A stretch of 64,000 bases of DNA from Candidula unifasciata (GCA_905116865.2 CAJHNH020008001.1:576968-640967), one strand, 5' to 3'; shown: positions 1-10,898, numbered from the stretch's first letter. A program made the numbers and translations. Notes: generated by a model from the sequence alone, not told the origin.

Positions 1-300
1 TTAGTGGAATACTGATACATGATAAGGCAGATGTGGTTAGTACCTTGTGGGAGAGCGTGTACAATTCGGAGGAGCAGATGGATCGCCACAGTCTGGTGAG
101 ATTGATGCAGCGGGGAGTGACGAGAGGTTCTGGCAGATGCTCGAGGCTCAGAGGTAAGGCAAGACGGATTTAATCTGAATGCTACTGGCACCATTAGTAT
201 TGGAACTCTTCGCTGGCTGCTGAAGATGGGGATGGAGCGCTTATGGGAATGCCCCGAGTGCTGTGATGTCGGTTCTTGAATCAAATCAAATCAAATCAAA
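1..300 (+). mobile_element. LINE 3' end (RNase H LINE family 1, copy 1), cut by window edge
   Basis: The 3' end of a non-LTR retrotransposon that continues off the left edge. It matches, base for base over long stretches, the 3' parts of the copies at 8,086-8,745 and 12,555-13,166. The encoded C-terminus contains the WECPECCDVGS zinc-knuckle-like ending, then a stop and a short (ATCAA)n tail at about 280-300, typical of LINE 3' ends. The reading frame is broken here. The call rests on comparison within the window and on the RNase H domain visible in the sister copies. Confidence 0.7.
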
Positions 301-1190
301 TCTGGTACCTATTTAAGACTGGGTCAACTTAGAAGCTAAGGTCCTTTTTGAAAAAGCCCATCTCTATTCAGTTTGAAACCATGATCATTGATCTGCAGTC
401 AAGCGACTAGTTGCTAGACTATGGCAGCTTCAAAGCTTACAAAAACACTGTGAAAATCATGAGTGATTAGTAACAATAGTTGGAATCCATACAAGAGCCA
501 ACCACAAGCTGTGGATCAAACAGTGAAAGTCTGTAAATGTGAATGGACTCATGAAGGTCACTAGGCAAAATGCTATGAAAGTAAAAGCACCAATAGAAGT
601 GCCAGTACATACAGATGTCAGTCAATAACAGAAAAAATGTACTGTCATGTGTTTGTAATCAGAAAAATACATGCACTACGACCACACACACACACAAAAA
701 CAAGCTGTACACATATCCCAGTATGACCGCACTAGTGTTCATTCTATATATCATCTGGTTTGTCATCTGATCTCTACTTCTTTCCCGTACTTTTATAAGT
801 GCCCATCAATACCCATAAATTTATTTCTGTACAAATTCTAACAATTTACTTGTATAAATATGAATAATATGATAGGAGAGAAAGAAAAAAAACTGAAATA
901 TTACAAAACATTATTAGCAAAAATCTAAGAATCACGAAGAACACTGACTCTACCTTATCCTCTAATGGTGTAATGCCCCTTAACCCATCTGCCTGCTTAT
1001 TCTTCTCTGGGCTGGTTTATGAAGTTTTATCACATCTGAGACTTCAAGAGTCTTATCCTGGGTCAACGTGGCCAATTCCACATACCTTGTTCAGTCTCCT
1101 AAAAAGTTATAACTAGGGCCATGGTGGTTGTTTTTTCCTGGAGGTTCTTAGTAGTGGCATCTTTTTTTTCTGCGCTGCTGTAGTTTACAT
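301..1190. other. AT-rich stretch without recognised genes
   Basis: I see no coding signal or clear repeat here apart from short homopolymers and a CA-rich run near 680-700. It is probably old, unrecognisable repeat or plain intergenic DNA. Confidence 0.5.
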
Positions 1191-1194
1191 ACTG

Positions 1195-1400
1195 TGGTCA
1201 GTACTTGCACTTCTTTAAACACTTCTGGTGAATACCGGCACTTGTTTAGACATTCTATGGTGAGTACTGGCACTTATATAGACACTTTGGGGTGGGTACC
1301 ACCACTGTTTTTTAGACACTCCGTTGTCATTACTGGCACTTTTTTAAAAACATTTTATGATGAGTACTGGCCTCTTTTTTTTCGACAAAAGCCCTGATTA
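1195..1400 (+). repeat. Degenerate tandem repeat (about 30-45 bp unit)
   Basis: A phrase of the type GTACTGGCACTT followed by TTTAGACACT and TGGTGAGTACTGG recurs five or six times with irregular spacing. It gives a spurious short open frame. No function is suggested. Confidence 0.6.
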
Positions 1401-2950
1401 GGGCACTTGTTAACAGCCAAACCAGGGTGTTGTCACCTGCTGTCATGTGCAGAGGACAGACCCCCTAACTCTTTCAAAGAGAAAAACGTGGTTGGGGGGG
1501 GGGTGGGCAGGCATATTGAATTATGTTTTTAAAAACGTATCTAACCCTAATTATTTTTATTTCACTGGCTACACAAAACAAACAATGAGAACGACTGAAG
1601 TATGCACTAACAAATTATAAAACATTAACTGGGTGCCTCTGCACGGAATAAGAATGAATCTAACTCCATGGGACGGAGAAGAGATGTAAAGCTGTATAAG
1701 ACATACATTAAGAAAATATATTAATAATATAACTAAAAAAAATAACAACAGGTTAGACGTTGGCCTAAAAACACGATGACAAATTAGACAAGAATTGCGG
1801 AGAAAAAGAAGAAGCTGCAGAAAGAAGATGGCTAAAGATTTAATGTGTATTAATGATAACTTAATTAGCAGACGGCCTATGGTCGAAAATTGAACATGGA
1901 GCCGAAGAAAAAGCTTATTTCGTTCGAAACTGTGTCATTAACCTAGTTTCCTCGTGAATTTGGCAACATTATCCTTAGTAAGGGCACTGAAGTAGAAACC
2001 CAGAGGTTTGCAGCTACACAGCTACCTTGCAACAAACTAAATCCTGGATATGTTTAGCCCACTGCTTATCATAAAGCCCACTAAATGAGTACGCACTCAT
2101 TTTTCGCCATTGAAAGCGCATTTTGCAGCATCTTGTGTATTCATTCTTCTGCTAAGTAACACGAACAAAACATATATGCAAAGCAATATGTCTGCAAGCT
2201 ACGACGTTCTGGCTACAATAAATCCTGCGCTTCTTTCTGTTAACCTTATAGCACAAAATGCCGCTGTGTCTATTAAAATGATAAGTGCAACTATATTTGA
2301 AACACTTGCAAATGAAAACAAATATCACCAGCCAAAAACGGGACACGGCCGAAGGTTACGTGTTTGAACATAACAGCACAGAAAACCAATGCGCTATTTG
2401 CCTACTGACGCTGAAAACGGGGTGACGATGGGGCAGACTGCAGCAGATCCCGACTGCCAGAGTGCAGCAGCTAGAGAGTCTGGCATTAGGCTAGGCCCAT
2501 CAGCATTCAGCACCCGCAATACACAGTGAATGAAACATAGGGAGACGAGAGGCAGAACGGAAAGCGAGGGGGCGAACATAACGATTACTAGAAATGATGC
2601 TAAGCGATGTAGCTGACTGCAGACGAGTACCGTTTCCGCTACTGGGGTAAACTGTTTCCTAGGCATTTAACAATTTTTAAAAAAAACTTTTCATTTTAGC
2701 ATTAGTTATAAGGGCATAGAAATACAGGCATCCCAAAAACTAATGGAGAAGAGAGCTAGAGAGTAAAGTATAAAGATGGGGAGGACATGGGGTGAGCTGC
2801 AAAGGATAGAACGACCTGGCGTGAGTTGGTTGAGGGCCTGTGTTCCATTAGGGATAGAAGACAGAAGAAAAGAATAATTAATTAGATCTAGCCGGTGTGC
2901 AAAGCACATGATGCTAAAGCAAATAATGGTATATTCTAACTGAAACACAA
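1400..2950. other. Unassigned intergenic DNA
   Basis: Mostly AT-rich. A G run at about 1,493-1,503 is one of many homopolymer G/C tracts in the window. Short open frames at 2,110-2,367 (+) and 2,394-2,666 (-) have no recognisable domain and no splice or promoter context, so I do not call them genes. Confidence 0.4.
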
Positions 2951-2959
2951 TAATAATTT

Positions 2960-3165
2960 TGTAGTTAGTTGTGTATCCTTTACAGGACGTTGCAGAACCA
3001 ACCCCGTCATTTTTTTTTGGGGGGGGGGGACTGACGGTCAGCTCTTGATACCTCTGTCGAAAACAACGCAATACGGTCTGATGCCAAGTCGCCAGCAGCT
3101 GGGATCGAGCCAGCACCCTGACATTACGAAGCTCGTTCGCAATGACCAAGTATTGCTGCAGATTA
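2960..3165 (-). mobile_element. SINE family B copy (tRNA-derived head)
   Basis: On the minus strand this holds a pol III B-box-like GGCTCGATCCC and the phrase ACCGTATTG..TTTCGACAGAGGTATC. The plus-strand phrase TATCCTTTACAGGAC..TTGCAGAACCAA recurs at about 44,180, 46,660, 11,300, 59,925 and 60,310. The recurrence and the tRNA-like box make it a SINE. A poly-G run interrupts this copy at 3,019-3,029. Confidence 0.55.
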
Positions 3166-3509
3166 TCATATAAAATATTGCAGGTATACGCGCGTACAAA
3201 AAGAGGGATGAGGTGGGGGAGAGAGACAACAGGCGTGAAACATTAAATTTTGTTGTTTTTTGTTTTATATAAACTGCAAACTGTATTTATTTTTACACTT
3301 ACTAGAAATTATTGTAAAACTAGTCTGTCTTCTTTCTTCTCTTGGCTTTTCCTGTCTCGCGCTTCAACGTCGGCGTCAGAAACAGAGTGGAATAAATCTT
3401 GGCATGACACTAAGCAAGTGGAAACATTTTAAAATAGCCTGAGAGTTAAGATTCTTAAAAAAACGATCAGAATACGATACGTGTAGTTGAACGTTGAATT
3501 AAGAATCGA

Positions 3510-3720
3510 CATCATAGCACTCTGGATACTCTCATAAGCGCCTGTCCCCATCTTCAGCAGCAAGCAAAGAGTTCCAATTCCGGTGTCACCAGTAACTGTC
3601 TCATTGTATATCCGTCTCGTTTTCCGCCTGAGTGTTAACTCTCGCTTGCTGCTGAAGATGAGGACGCAGCATGCATGGGAATGCCCCGAGTGATGTGATG
3701 TCAATTCTTGACTCAGCTCA
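3510..3720. repeat. Two LINE family 1 3' ends in inverted orientation
   Basis: The left half (about 3,510-3,600) is the minus-strand form of the LINE family 1 terminus and the right half (about 3,640-3,720) is the plus-strand form. Both carry the 'ttgctgctgaagatg' phrase and the flanking C-terminal coding remnant (GMPRV in another frame, ending with a TTGACTCA-like variant of the family tail). The result is a head-to-head inverted repeat of roughly 80-bp arms. Confidence 0.6.
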
Positions 3721-4255
3721 ACTCCCCTGAGTGTTGAGCGTCTTCCAGATCCCCTAAATACGTGTCAGTAACAGCAACCACAGAGGAGCCAGCAGTGCTC
3801 CGATCGTCAACAGTTTTCTCCATTGGCGAATACTGCCATGCATACTTGAATATTTTTTCTGCCTTCTATCCCCCGATGAAGCATAGGCTCTCAACCAACT
3901 CCCGCCTAGTCGTTTTACCCTTTGCTACTGCATGCAGTTCACCCCACGTCACTTCCATGTTTTTGATTTCATCTATGCTACCATCTCCGAGTGTGTGTAT
4001 GTGGTTTTTTTTTTTTTTTTTTTGGGGGGGGGGGGGGCCTTTCTTTATTTCTATTCCTATGTGAGTTCCAGTGCAAAGACATTCTAGTTATATTACTCTG
4101 AGGTTTTCTCAGCGTGTGTCCTATTCAACGCCAGCGCCTTTTTTTTTTCATCTCTTGGTCGACTGGAACTTGTTTATTTCTCTTCTAAAGCTATGCATTA
4201 GTGATTATTTCATACCATTTAATTCTCTCTATTCTGCGCATGCACCAGTTAATGA

Positions 4256-4298
4256 CTAGTTATTAATAACTAGTTATTAATAACTAGTTATTAGTAAT
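4256..4298. repeat. 14-bp AT-rich palindromic tandem repeat
   Basis: The self-complementary unit TAACTAGTTATTAA is repeated about three times, so the tract can form alternative hairpins. It abuts the 3' end of the RT fragment on its right and may be that element's degenerate tail. Confidence 0.6.
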
Positions 4299-4299
4299 T

Positions 4300-4630
4300 G
4301 CCTTAGTTGTTCTCCATGTTTCTGCTCAATACAATAGTACTGAGTTGATAGTATAAATAAAAATGTTAAGTTTAGTATTTCTTGTAATTTCTTTTGACCT
4401 CCACAAATTCCCGAGTGCTATGAAAGCTCCTCTTGCCTTTTCTATTCGTATTTTAATATCTCTCTCAGTTCCCCCATCTTTGCCTACATTACTGCCCAGA
4501 TAGATATATGACGCCACGTCTTGGAGTGGGATACCATTAAGAGAATGGGTAAATAGTCGCCATCGGAAGTCGAATACACCCTGAGGGAAGTCTGAACTCA
4601 CGTGCATGTACTCCAATGCACGGTTCAGAT
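4300..4630 (-). mobile_element. Non-LTR reverse transcriptase fragment (RTE-like C-terminal part)
   Basis: The minus strand encodes 96 residues containing YIYLGSNVGKDGGTERDIKI, matching the conserved 'YLGS...DG....EI..RI.KA..A...L' block that follows the catalytic FADD motif of RTE-type elements. It is open to the SVLLY block, then decays. Neither catalytic domain nor endonuclease is present, so it is a dead fragment. Confidence 0.7.
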
Positions 4631-4635
4631 CCCAT

Positions 4636-4920
4636 TCCGATGGATCATGCTGATATTACTAATGCCCTCAGTGAAATGGGAATGATAGAGGACTTTGGGA
4701 GCAGTGAGTTCACATCACTCGCCAGAATGGCAGACTTGGGAATTAAGATCGGCATAGCAAAAAAACGAGACGCACACCAGAAACACCAGAAGACTTGTTA
4801 ATCAACATAGAACTGGTACTATTAGCCATCGGACGTTTGGGTTCATACTGAAGGGAGGATCTGAGCACCTATGGACATGTCCGGAGTGCAATGATGATAA
4901 CCCAACTAACAAACTAACCA
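4636..4920 (+). mobile_element. LINE 3' end, second RNase H LINE subfamily
   Basis: A degraded plus-strand open frame ends in a CPEC-type motif (WTCPECNDDN) followed by a TAACAAACTAACC tail. The layout mirrors LINE family 1, whose C-terminus is ECPECCD followed by an ATCAA tail, so this is probably a divergent relative. Confidence 0.5.
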
Positions 4921-5164
4921 TTAAGAGAAACAACATTACTATTTGCCTGATTTATTGATATTATCTTATGTATTTTTAGACCTAGCTGTTGTGATCTCGC
5001 ATTAAGTATATATAATTTATCTTGCATTTGATTTTGTGAGTGGGACAGAAGAGAAGCATTCTTGAATCGCCAATATTTAAACGTGGCTTCCCGCTGCCGC
5101 GGAAAAGTCCTGGTGGGCCGGCAAACATTGAAGCCTAAACATATAACAGGGCATGGCAGGTTGT

Positions 5165-5390
5165 TTGTTTTTTGTTTTAGTATCCAGAAGCCATGGGTTG
5201 TTAACCCTTAGGCTGGGTATTATGGATATCGCAACCTTTCGGCCTTGATTCCATTATAAATACCGTAAATCTGGGAGAAATGTGGCTTGTCTGCTTACCC
5301 CCGGGAGTGAACCCGGACCACAAGGAGTTCGTCGTCCGCTCACCGCGCAATCCGGTTTAGCCAACTACGCTACAGAGCAGGGCATGGCAG
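5165..5390 (-). mobile_element. tRNA-derived SINE
   Basis: The minus strand starts with a tRNA-like head: A-box-like TAGCGTAGTTGGCTAAACCGG and B-box-like GGGTTCACTCCCG spaced as in tRNA genes. A non-tRNA body runs to about 5,170. It lacks a foldable acceptor stem, so it is a retroposon and not a functional tRNA gene. Confidence 0.6.
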
Positions 5391-5760
5391 GTAGTTTTCC
5401 CTCTTCCATGATTGCAATCTATAGGATTAACACTTGAAGGATGATAATCAAACATGTACAAGTAATATTCAACATAACAAGTCAGCATCTAAATACGTTA
5501 GTTGAAAACTGATAATTATTTCCATGAAAACGAGGCTCCTCGTCCAGCCACGTATATTAGATTTTCTAACCTTACAGAGACGGATGCTGCAGAAGCTGAA
5601 AATTGTAATTTTGTGATATTCGATTTGCCAGATAATCTGCCGTCAACATTTGTTTTTGCTTCTATATTTGGTTTGGTTAGCGGTCAGTTGGGCCGCGAAA
5701 CAATTTTTCTCGTTTTGTTGGGCCGCCTGTGTAAACAGGTTGAGAAACATTGCTTTATTG

Positions 5761-6543
5761 CAAGAAGAAGAAGAAGAAGAAGAAGAAGAAGAAGAAGAAG
5801 AAGAAGAAGAAGAAGAAGAAGAAGAAGAAGAAGAAGAAGAAGAAGAAGAAGAAGAAGAAGAAGAAGAAGAAGAAGAAGAAGAAGAAGAAGAAAGAAGAAG
5901 AAGAAGAAGAAGAAGAAGAAGAAGAGAGAAGAAGAAGAGAAGAAGAAGAAGAAGAAGAAGAAGAAGAAGAAGAAGAAGAAGAAGAAGAAGAAGAAAGAAG
6001 AAGAAGAAAGAAGAAGAAGAAGAAGAAGAAGAAGAAGAAGAAGAAGAAGAAGAAGAAGAAGAAGAAGAAGAAGAAGAAGAAGAAGAAGAAGAAGAAGAAG
6101 AAGAGGAGGATGAGAAGAAGAAGAAGAAGAGAAGAAGAGTAGGAAGAAGAAGAAGAAGAAGAAGAAGAAGAAGAAGAAGAAGAAGAAGAAGAAGAAGAAG
6201 AAGAAGAAGAAGAAGAAGAAGAAGAAGAAGAAGAAGAAGAAGAAGAAGAAGAAGAAGAAGAAGAAGAAGAAGAAGAAGAAGAAGCAAGAAGAAGAAGAAG
6301 CAAGAAGAAGAAGAAGAAGAAGAAAAAGAAGAAGAAGAAGAAGAAGAAGAAGAAGAAGAAGAAGAAGAAGAAGAAGAAGAAGAAGAAGAAGAAGAAGAAG
6401 AAGAAGAAGAAGAAGAAGAAGAAGAAGAAGAAGAAGAAGAAGAAGAAGAAGAAGAAGAAGAAGAAGAAGAAGAAGAAGAAGAAGAAGAAGAAGAAGAAGA
6501 AGAAGAAGAAGAAGCAAGAAGAAGCAAGAAGAAGAAGAAGAAA
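5761..6543 (+). repeat. Giant (GAA)n polypurine microsatellite, about 780 bp
   Basis: Almost uninterrupted AAG/GAA triplets with sparse interruptions (GAGGATG near 6,108, AGTAGG near 6,139, GCAAG near 6,284, 6,301, 6,514 and 6,523). Small phase slips (GAAAG, GAGAG) explain the runs of poly-E, poly-K and poly-R if translated. All purines lie on one strand, so intramolecular triplex (H-DNA) is possible. Several SINE and LINE families in the window end in short (GAA)n tails, a plausible seed for the expansion. Confidence 0.98.
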
Positions 6544-6549
6544 TATCTG

Positions 6550-7035
6550 ACAAAGATAAAGAAATTCAAGGAAATATAATAAACTTATACAAAGAGGCTA
6601 CCGTAGCAAGATTTGATGGATTTTGTTTGAAGGGAAGCTGATAAATTGCAAAACACTTAAATTACCAAATCAATGCAGATATGAATTAATGTAACAATAA
6701 CAATGTAAATCAAAAAGACACCAGACAGAAAGAAAAGAAGGAAAATGTGTTTATAAAAAGCAGAGGAACATATTTTAGATACATGTGAAAAAAGAATTTT
6801 TGCAACGATTCATATCAGAAACAGTTTAATATTTTAAAAACATTAACAGACCACTAATTTCGAAAAGTGAAGTTAATAATATCTTTACCCATAGAAAAGT
6901 TGGCAGGTCCCCGTGTTCTGACAAACTCACCGTTAAAATAACACAGGTCTTGGAAAAAGAATGGAACATATCAGGCCTCGAAACTGGTGAATTATAAATG
7001 CCCTCAATTATGTGAATATTGGCTGACTAATTCCT
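6550..7035. other. AT-rich unassigned stretch
   Basis: No gene, RNA or clear mobile element is visible. Purine-rich stretches continue from the microsatellite for about 40 bp. Confidence 0.4.
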
Positions 7036-7038
7036 AAG

Positions 7039-7285
7039 GGAAGCCGCTGTGGTGTAGCAGTAAAACGCTTCGACGGCGGGACCGAAGGTCGTAAGTTCAA
7101 GTCTTGATGGAGCCGAAATTATTTTTTTTTTTTTTTTTTTCAAAAACTTGGGTATTGGGTACATTCCTGTGAAGTAAAGGCAATCAACGTGATGTGGACC
7201 ACATCCTCCAACGAGTGCCAATTGATCTACAAAATATAGGTCTAACCCGGGGGGGGGGGGGCATGGAAAAGGGACCTTCACTTAT
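7039..7285 (+). mobile_element. SINE family C, copy 1
   Basis: It begins with a tRNA-like head (GTGGTGTAGCAGTAAAACGC, then AAGTTCAAGTC as B box) and continues into a body with GAAGTAAAGGCAATCAACG, GACCACATCCTCCAACGAGTG and AAAATATAGGTCTA. The same head-body order recurs at 25,680-25,935. A long T run and a G run are embedded. Confidence 0.75.
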
Positions 7286-7511
7286 TTTTTTTAAACTACA
7301 AATTCCGAAAAAAAAGAGCCTTAACAACTAACAATAGGCAAACAATTGTCAGCTAACACAAACTGTGACGAGTTCATACAAAGGTTTAGACAAAATACCG
7401 AAACATTTGAGAAGCACAATGTGGATTTATAGAAGCTTGGATTGCTGAGACATTTCCATTCTATTTAGTAAAACGCTTGCAGATATCCACCCTGATTAGA
7501 GAGACCTGCGG

Positions 7512-7926
7512 GGGGTAGGGGGGGGGTGGCTGAGTGGTCTTAGTGTATGGTGTCCGTCTCGAGTGCTGGGGGTCCGGGTTTAAGCCCCGGTGAAGGCTGG
7601 GATTTTTTCACATGGACTTCTAGTAATTTCCCGTGGTCTCTGGGTAGTGAGATCGGACGCCAGTGTGTATTCTTACGCACGTTTTAAAAAAAAAACTCAA
7701 TTGGCAGTTGGAAATCGAAAAGAGTAGCCTTATGGCGCTACTCGGGCAAAATCTGGAGTTTAAAATCTACCCAAAAGTATTTCAGGATCCTCGCCGGTGC
7801 AACGGAAATCATGCACTGAGATTCTTCAGACTCTGGCTTCAGTTAGAAGTAAAACGGAGCGCTTATGGGTTACACCTGTGTGCCATGATGTTGATCCGTG
7901 AAATAAACATAAACAAACATAGAGAA
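7512..7926 (+). mobile_element. tRNA-headed retroposon with LINE-like 3' end (SINE family D)
   Basis: The head has A-box-like GGTGGCTGAGTGG and B-box-like GGGTTTAAGCCCCGG. The last ~90 bp (ACGGAGCGCTTATGGG..GTGCCATGATGTTGATCCGTGAAATAAAC) resemble the 3' end of LINE family 1 (GGAGCGCTTATGGGAATGCC..GTGCTGTGATGTCGGTTCTTGAATCAAA). A shared 3' end is how SINEs borrow a partner LINE's reverse transcriptase. The middle is unassigned, so a chance junction of two elements is possible. Confidence 0.5.
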
Positions 7927-8085
7927 ACCTTAGATCTGTAAATATCATATACTGGAAGCAATATGCCGCCATAAACAATCAGCAATAAAGTAGGTCAATA
8001 CTAGCTAATCAAAATAAATGTACGACACGTGTGAAACGGAGGTTGAAATTCAGCAATTAATTCAAGATAATTCGCGCTCCGAGGA

Positions 8086-8745
8086 TTTTAGCTTTTACAG
8101 ACGGGTCAGTGTAGAGAGGCAAAATAAGTGCTTGGGGGTTCTTTAAAAGTTAATGGTCGACGTTTGGCGCAGGAGAGCCTAGCATATGATACCACAACAT
8201 CCAGCTTAAGAATGGAGGTGGAGGCGGTCACTGCAGCTTTCCTCTGGTTAGAGAACACGACACACACACACGCATCATGATTGTAACTGACTCAGAAAGC
8301 ATGCTGATGAAGATCAGGACAGGCATGCTTCGTGCAGAGTGGCATGCTTCGCTGCAGAGGACACGGGTGAGGAGTATTGTCTGGATTTTTCGCTGGGTGT
8401 GTTGGGAAATGAACAGACGGACAGACTGGCTGACTCTGCATAACTTGGTGGAATACTGATGCATAATAAGGCAGACGTGGTTAGTGCCTTGTGGAAGAGC
8501 GTATCCATTTTGGAGGAGCAGATGAATCACCACAGTCTGGTGAGATTAATGCAGGGGGGGGGGGGGAGCGACGACAGGTTCTGGCAAATGCTCGAGGCTC
8601 ACAGGAAAGGCAAGACGGATGTTTAATCAGAATGCTACTGGCACCGTTAGTATCGGAGCTCTTTACTGGCTGCTGAAGATGGAGACAGAGCGCTGGTGTG
8701 AATGCCCCGAGTGCTGTGAAGTCGGTTCTTGAATCAAATAAAATG
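8086..8745 (+). mobile_element. LINE family 1, copy 2: degraded RNase H and 3' end
   Basis: Translation with frame corrections gives TDGS (first RNase H aspartate), SSLRMEVEA (catalytic Glu), IVTDSESML (second Asp), then a damaged GNEQAD region with a deletion in SPGHAGV near 8,390. The zinc-knuckle-like C-terminus and the tail 'TTGAATCAAATAAA' follow. It is 5'-truncated just before the RNase H domain, usual for LINE copies. It is closely related to the minus-strand copy at 12,555-13,166. Confidence 0.8.
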
Positions 8746-9039
8746 TACGACACGGGTATATAATGGTCCATACCTGTTTCAATATATGGTGAGAGTGTGA
8801 GACACGTGAAGGGAATTGCAGCATGGGAACATCATATCAACAATATAAAATACAAAAACAATTGAGTACCTGTATTCTGAGAAGAGCGAACAGAGAATCA
8901 CCAACACATGCACTTAAATAGGAAATAAATGGATTGAGGAAACATAGATATCTAAGAGAGATCCGGTCAAAACGGACGATAAGCACGGACACTGTTCCTA
9001 GTCATTGCAATTTCTGTGCTTCTGGCAGACGGTGGTCGT

Positions 9040-9231
9040 AGCATTTTCCTCCATTTGCAGACTGAAAGGATGTAGTTTTGTTGCTCAACTACTGAGTTGA
9101 GTTAATGGTGCGAAACTGTGAGCTGCGAATTTCATTTGGAATATTTCTCGACTGTGACCAACCTGGCGTTGTGAACTGTAATTTCAGAAAATGGTGAGTA
9201 TCCTGTTGCCTCTGTATTGGTGATGCCTTAT
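9040..9231 (+). repeat. Unclassified dispersed repeat R1, left part
   Basis: The phrase 'CAGACTGAAAGGATGTAGTTT' (positions about 9,058-9,078) starts a repeat whose second copy is at 39,205-39,720 and whose inverted fragment is at 14,600-14,785. This copy is split by the LINE at 9,232-9,812. Confidence 0.7.
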
Positions 9232-9812
9232 ATCTTCTTCTTCTTCTTCTTCAGCGATCTCTGGTCATGCGCATAATCCACTGTGGGTCATAAACTGGAA
9301 TGTCTTTTCAAGGTCTCTTAGGTTTCCCCAAAGCTTAGTTGTCAGTTCTACTGGGTGTTGCCATATGTCGCTCCGCAGCTCCGCCAGGAGAGGACAGTCT
9401 TGCAGGACATGTTCTGGAGTCTGTTCAGCACGAAGACACTGGCAGAGAGCAGTTTGGCTCATACCTAATTTATGTGAGTGTTTATTCAGTCTGTAGTGTC
9501 AAGTACGTAAGCGAAAAACTGTGACTTGGTCTGTTCTTTTCAGGTGTTTCAGAAAATTTTTTTCGTAGTTATAACCAGTGTTGGTTTTCCAATCTGTTTC
9601 TGATTTTCTCTTAATGAGAGTTTTGACTTCTGGAAAAGATAGTGGCTGGTAGGTCTGTGGTTTGTTACTGCCTTCCTTGGCTTAAGCATCAGCGCTTTCA
9701 TTGCCTTTGATGCCACTGTGAGATGGAATCCACTGCAAGTGAGTTTCTGCTTTTTTTTTTTTTTTTTTGACAACATAGCAAGTTCCTTTGTTAGACTTTG
9801 TAGTGTGCTGTC
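9232..9812 (-). mobile_element. Jockey/CR1-like LINE RNase H fragment with 9-bp target duplication
   Basis: The minus strand encodes, over two frames, an RNase H tail (SGIKGNE..AD..A-like region) and the C-terminal knuckle CQC..EQTPEHVLQDCPLL, KLWGNLRDLEKT, ending in a (GAA)n tail at 9,232-9,254. It is flanked by ATGCCTTAT at 9,223-9,231 and 9,813-9,821. The R1 copy at 39,397-39,405 has a single ATGCCTTAT, a paralogous empty site. It is 5'-truncated and interrupted by a T run. It has no replication-competent reading frame. Confidence 0.85.
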
Positions 9813-10100
9813 ATGCCTTATGTGACTGAAATAGATCGCGTGTGCAACTGCTGATCCTTTTTTTTTTTTTTTTTGTAATTGCTGCTGCCAGCCATGAAGA
9901 ACTGCATTTCTAATGTCGGACTGTATGTGTTAGCATTTGTGATGGCTGCCTTTTGCTTTCAATGCGTGTGCTAGTGAATATGCTGAGACTGCGGTCTGTA
10001 TCAATTTTTCCACAAGGGACAGTGATATAGACATTGTGTGTGTTTCTATTTGGCACAGGATCCGGACAACTATCGGGTATCCTGTTTGCTATGAAACTGA
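9813..10100 (+). repeat. Dispersed repeat R1, right part
   Basis: Resumes R1 after the LINE: GTGTGCAACTGCTGATCC, GATGGCTGCCTT, GAGACTGCGGTCTGT, CCACAAGGGACAGTGAT and TTTGGCACAGG match 39,410-39,620 and the array at 43-47 kb in the same order. Confidence 0.7.
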
Positions 10101-10174
10101 AACTAAGATTACTATAGACATATAAGATAAACCATGTAGTGAACGTTAATGAGAGCTCTTCTTCTCCTCATCCT

Positions 10175-10475
10175 GTTTCTGCTCCTTCTTCTTTTTCGTT
10201 TGCTTCTTCTTCGCGTTCACTAACTGTAAACTCCAGCGAAAAGTTCTGGTTGTCCGTCCACCTCTGGACGTTAGTCTTGTTCCAGAACCTGAGTTCTGCA
10301 TGAACTTCTGTTTCACATATCTGACTTATTTGTATGCAAACTGTCGGTTCCTTACCTTTCCGGAAGATGCACTTCGACTTCGAATGAAGCTCTCAATTAG
10401 ACGACTCTTATGGCATACTTTTTTGGGGAGGCAGTGGGTCCATTCTTGTTTACCCAACAAAGGGGTCCCGTAACC
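10175..10475 (-). mobile_element. SINE family A copy
   Basis: Reads as GCGTTCACTAACTGTAAACTCC, then GTCCACCTCTGGACGTTAGTC, CCAGAACCTGAG, GCAGATGCACTTCG... and CCCAACAAAGGGGTCCCG. The order matches the other family A copies. Relative to the full copy with tRNA head at 26,264 this one is inverted. Confidence 0.8.
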
Positions 10476-10479
10476 CACA

Positions 10480-10858
10480 GGAAGAGTGATGGGAGATCAA
10501 AGCTGTTGGACTGGATATCATCCAAGACAACAAAAGGAACGTACAAGATATAAGAAACGAAGCAGTAGACTGAGAGCCCTAAATGGCGTATAAATGGCAC
10601 AAGATGCTGGTGATGATTCGGTACTTACTGCAGATCAGAAACAGGAACTGTAGAATTTTATATAATTGTGCACAATGAGATATTAGGGTTAGAACTAACT
10701 TTTAAGAAGCACAAATTATGGATCATTTCTAAGAAGAAAGAAATGCCCCGTGTAACATCCAAGCAAGTAAATGGTTTCTCAAAGAAACAGGGGATATTTG
10801 AAAACTTATTAGGTAAATTAGTTAGACACAGACCGTCAATTTCCCCACTCCATCACGC

Positions 10859-10898
<40 letters not shown>

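Noticed and set aside
2394..2666. 90-codon minus-strand frame with hydrophobic stretches
   Set aside because: No recognisable domain, no transcription or splice signals, and the overlapping region has no conservation evidence.
5502..6579. Open frames of 130-309 codons in all six frames across the GAA tract
   Set aside because: They are poly-E, poly-K, poly-R, poly-S, poly-L and poly-F readings of a microsatellite, not genes.
7039..7110. Functional tRNA gene (also at 5,310, 19,820, 25,685, 26,270)
   Set aside because: Boxes A and B are recognisable but acceptor and anticodon stems do not pair, and each is fused to a SINE body.
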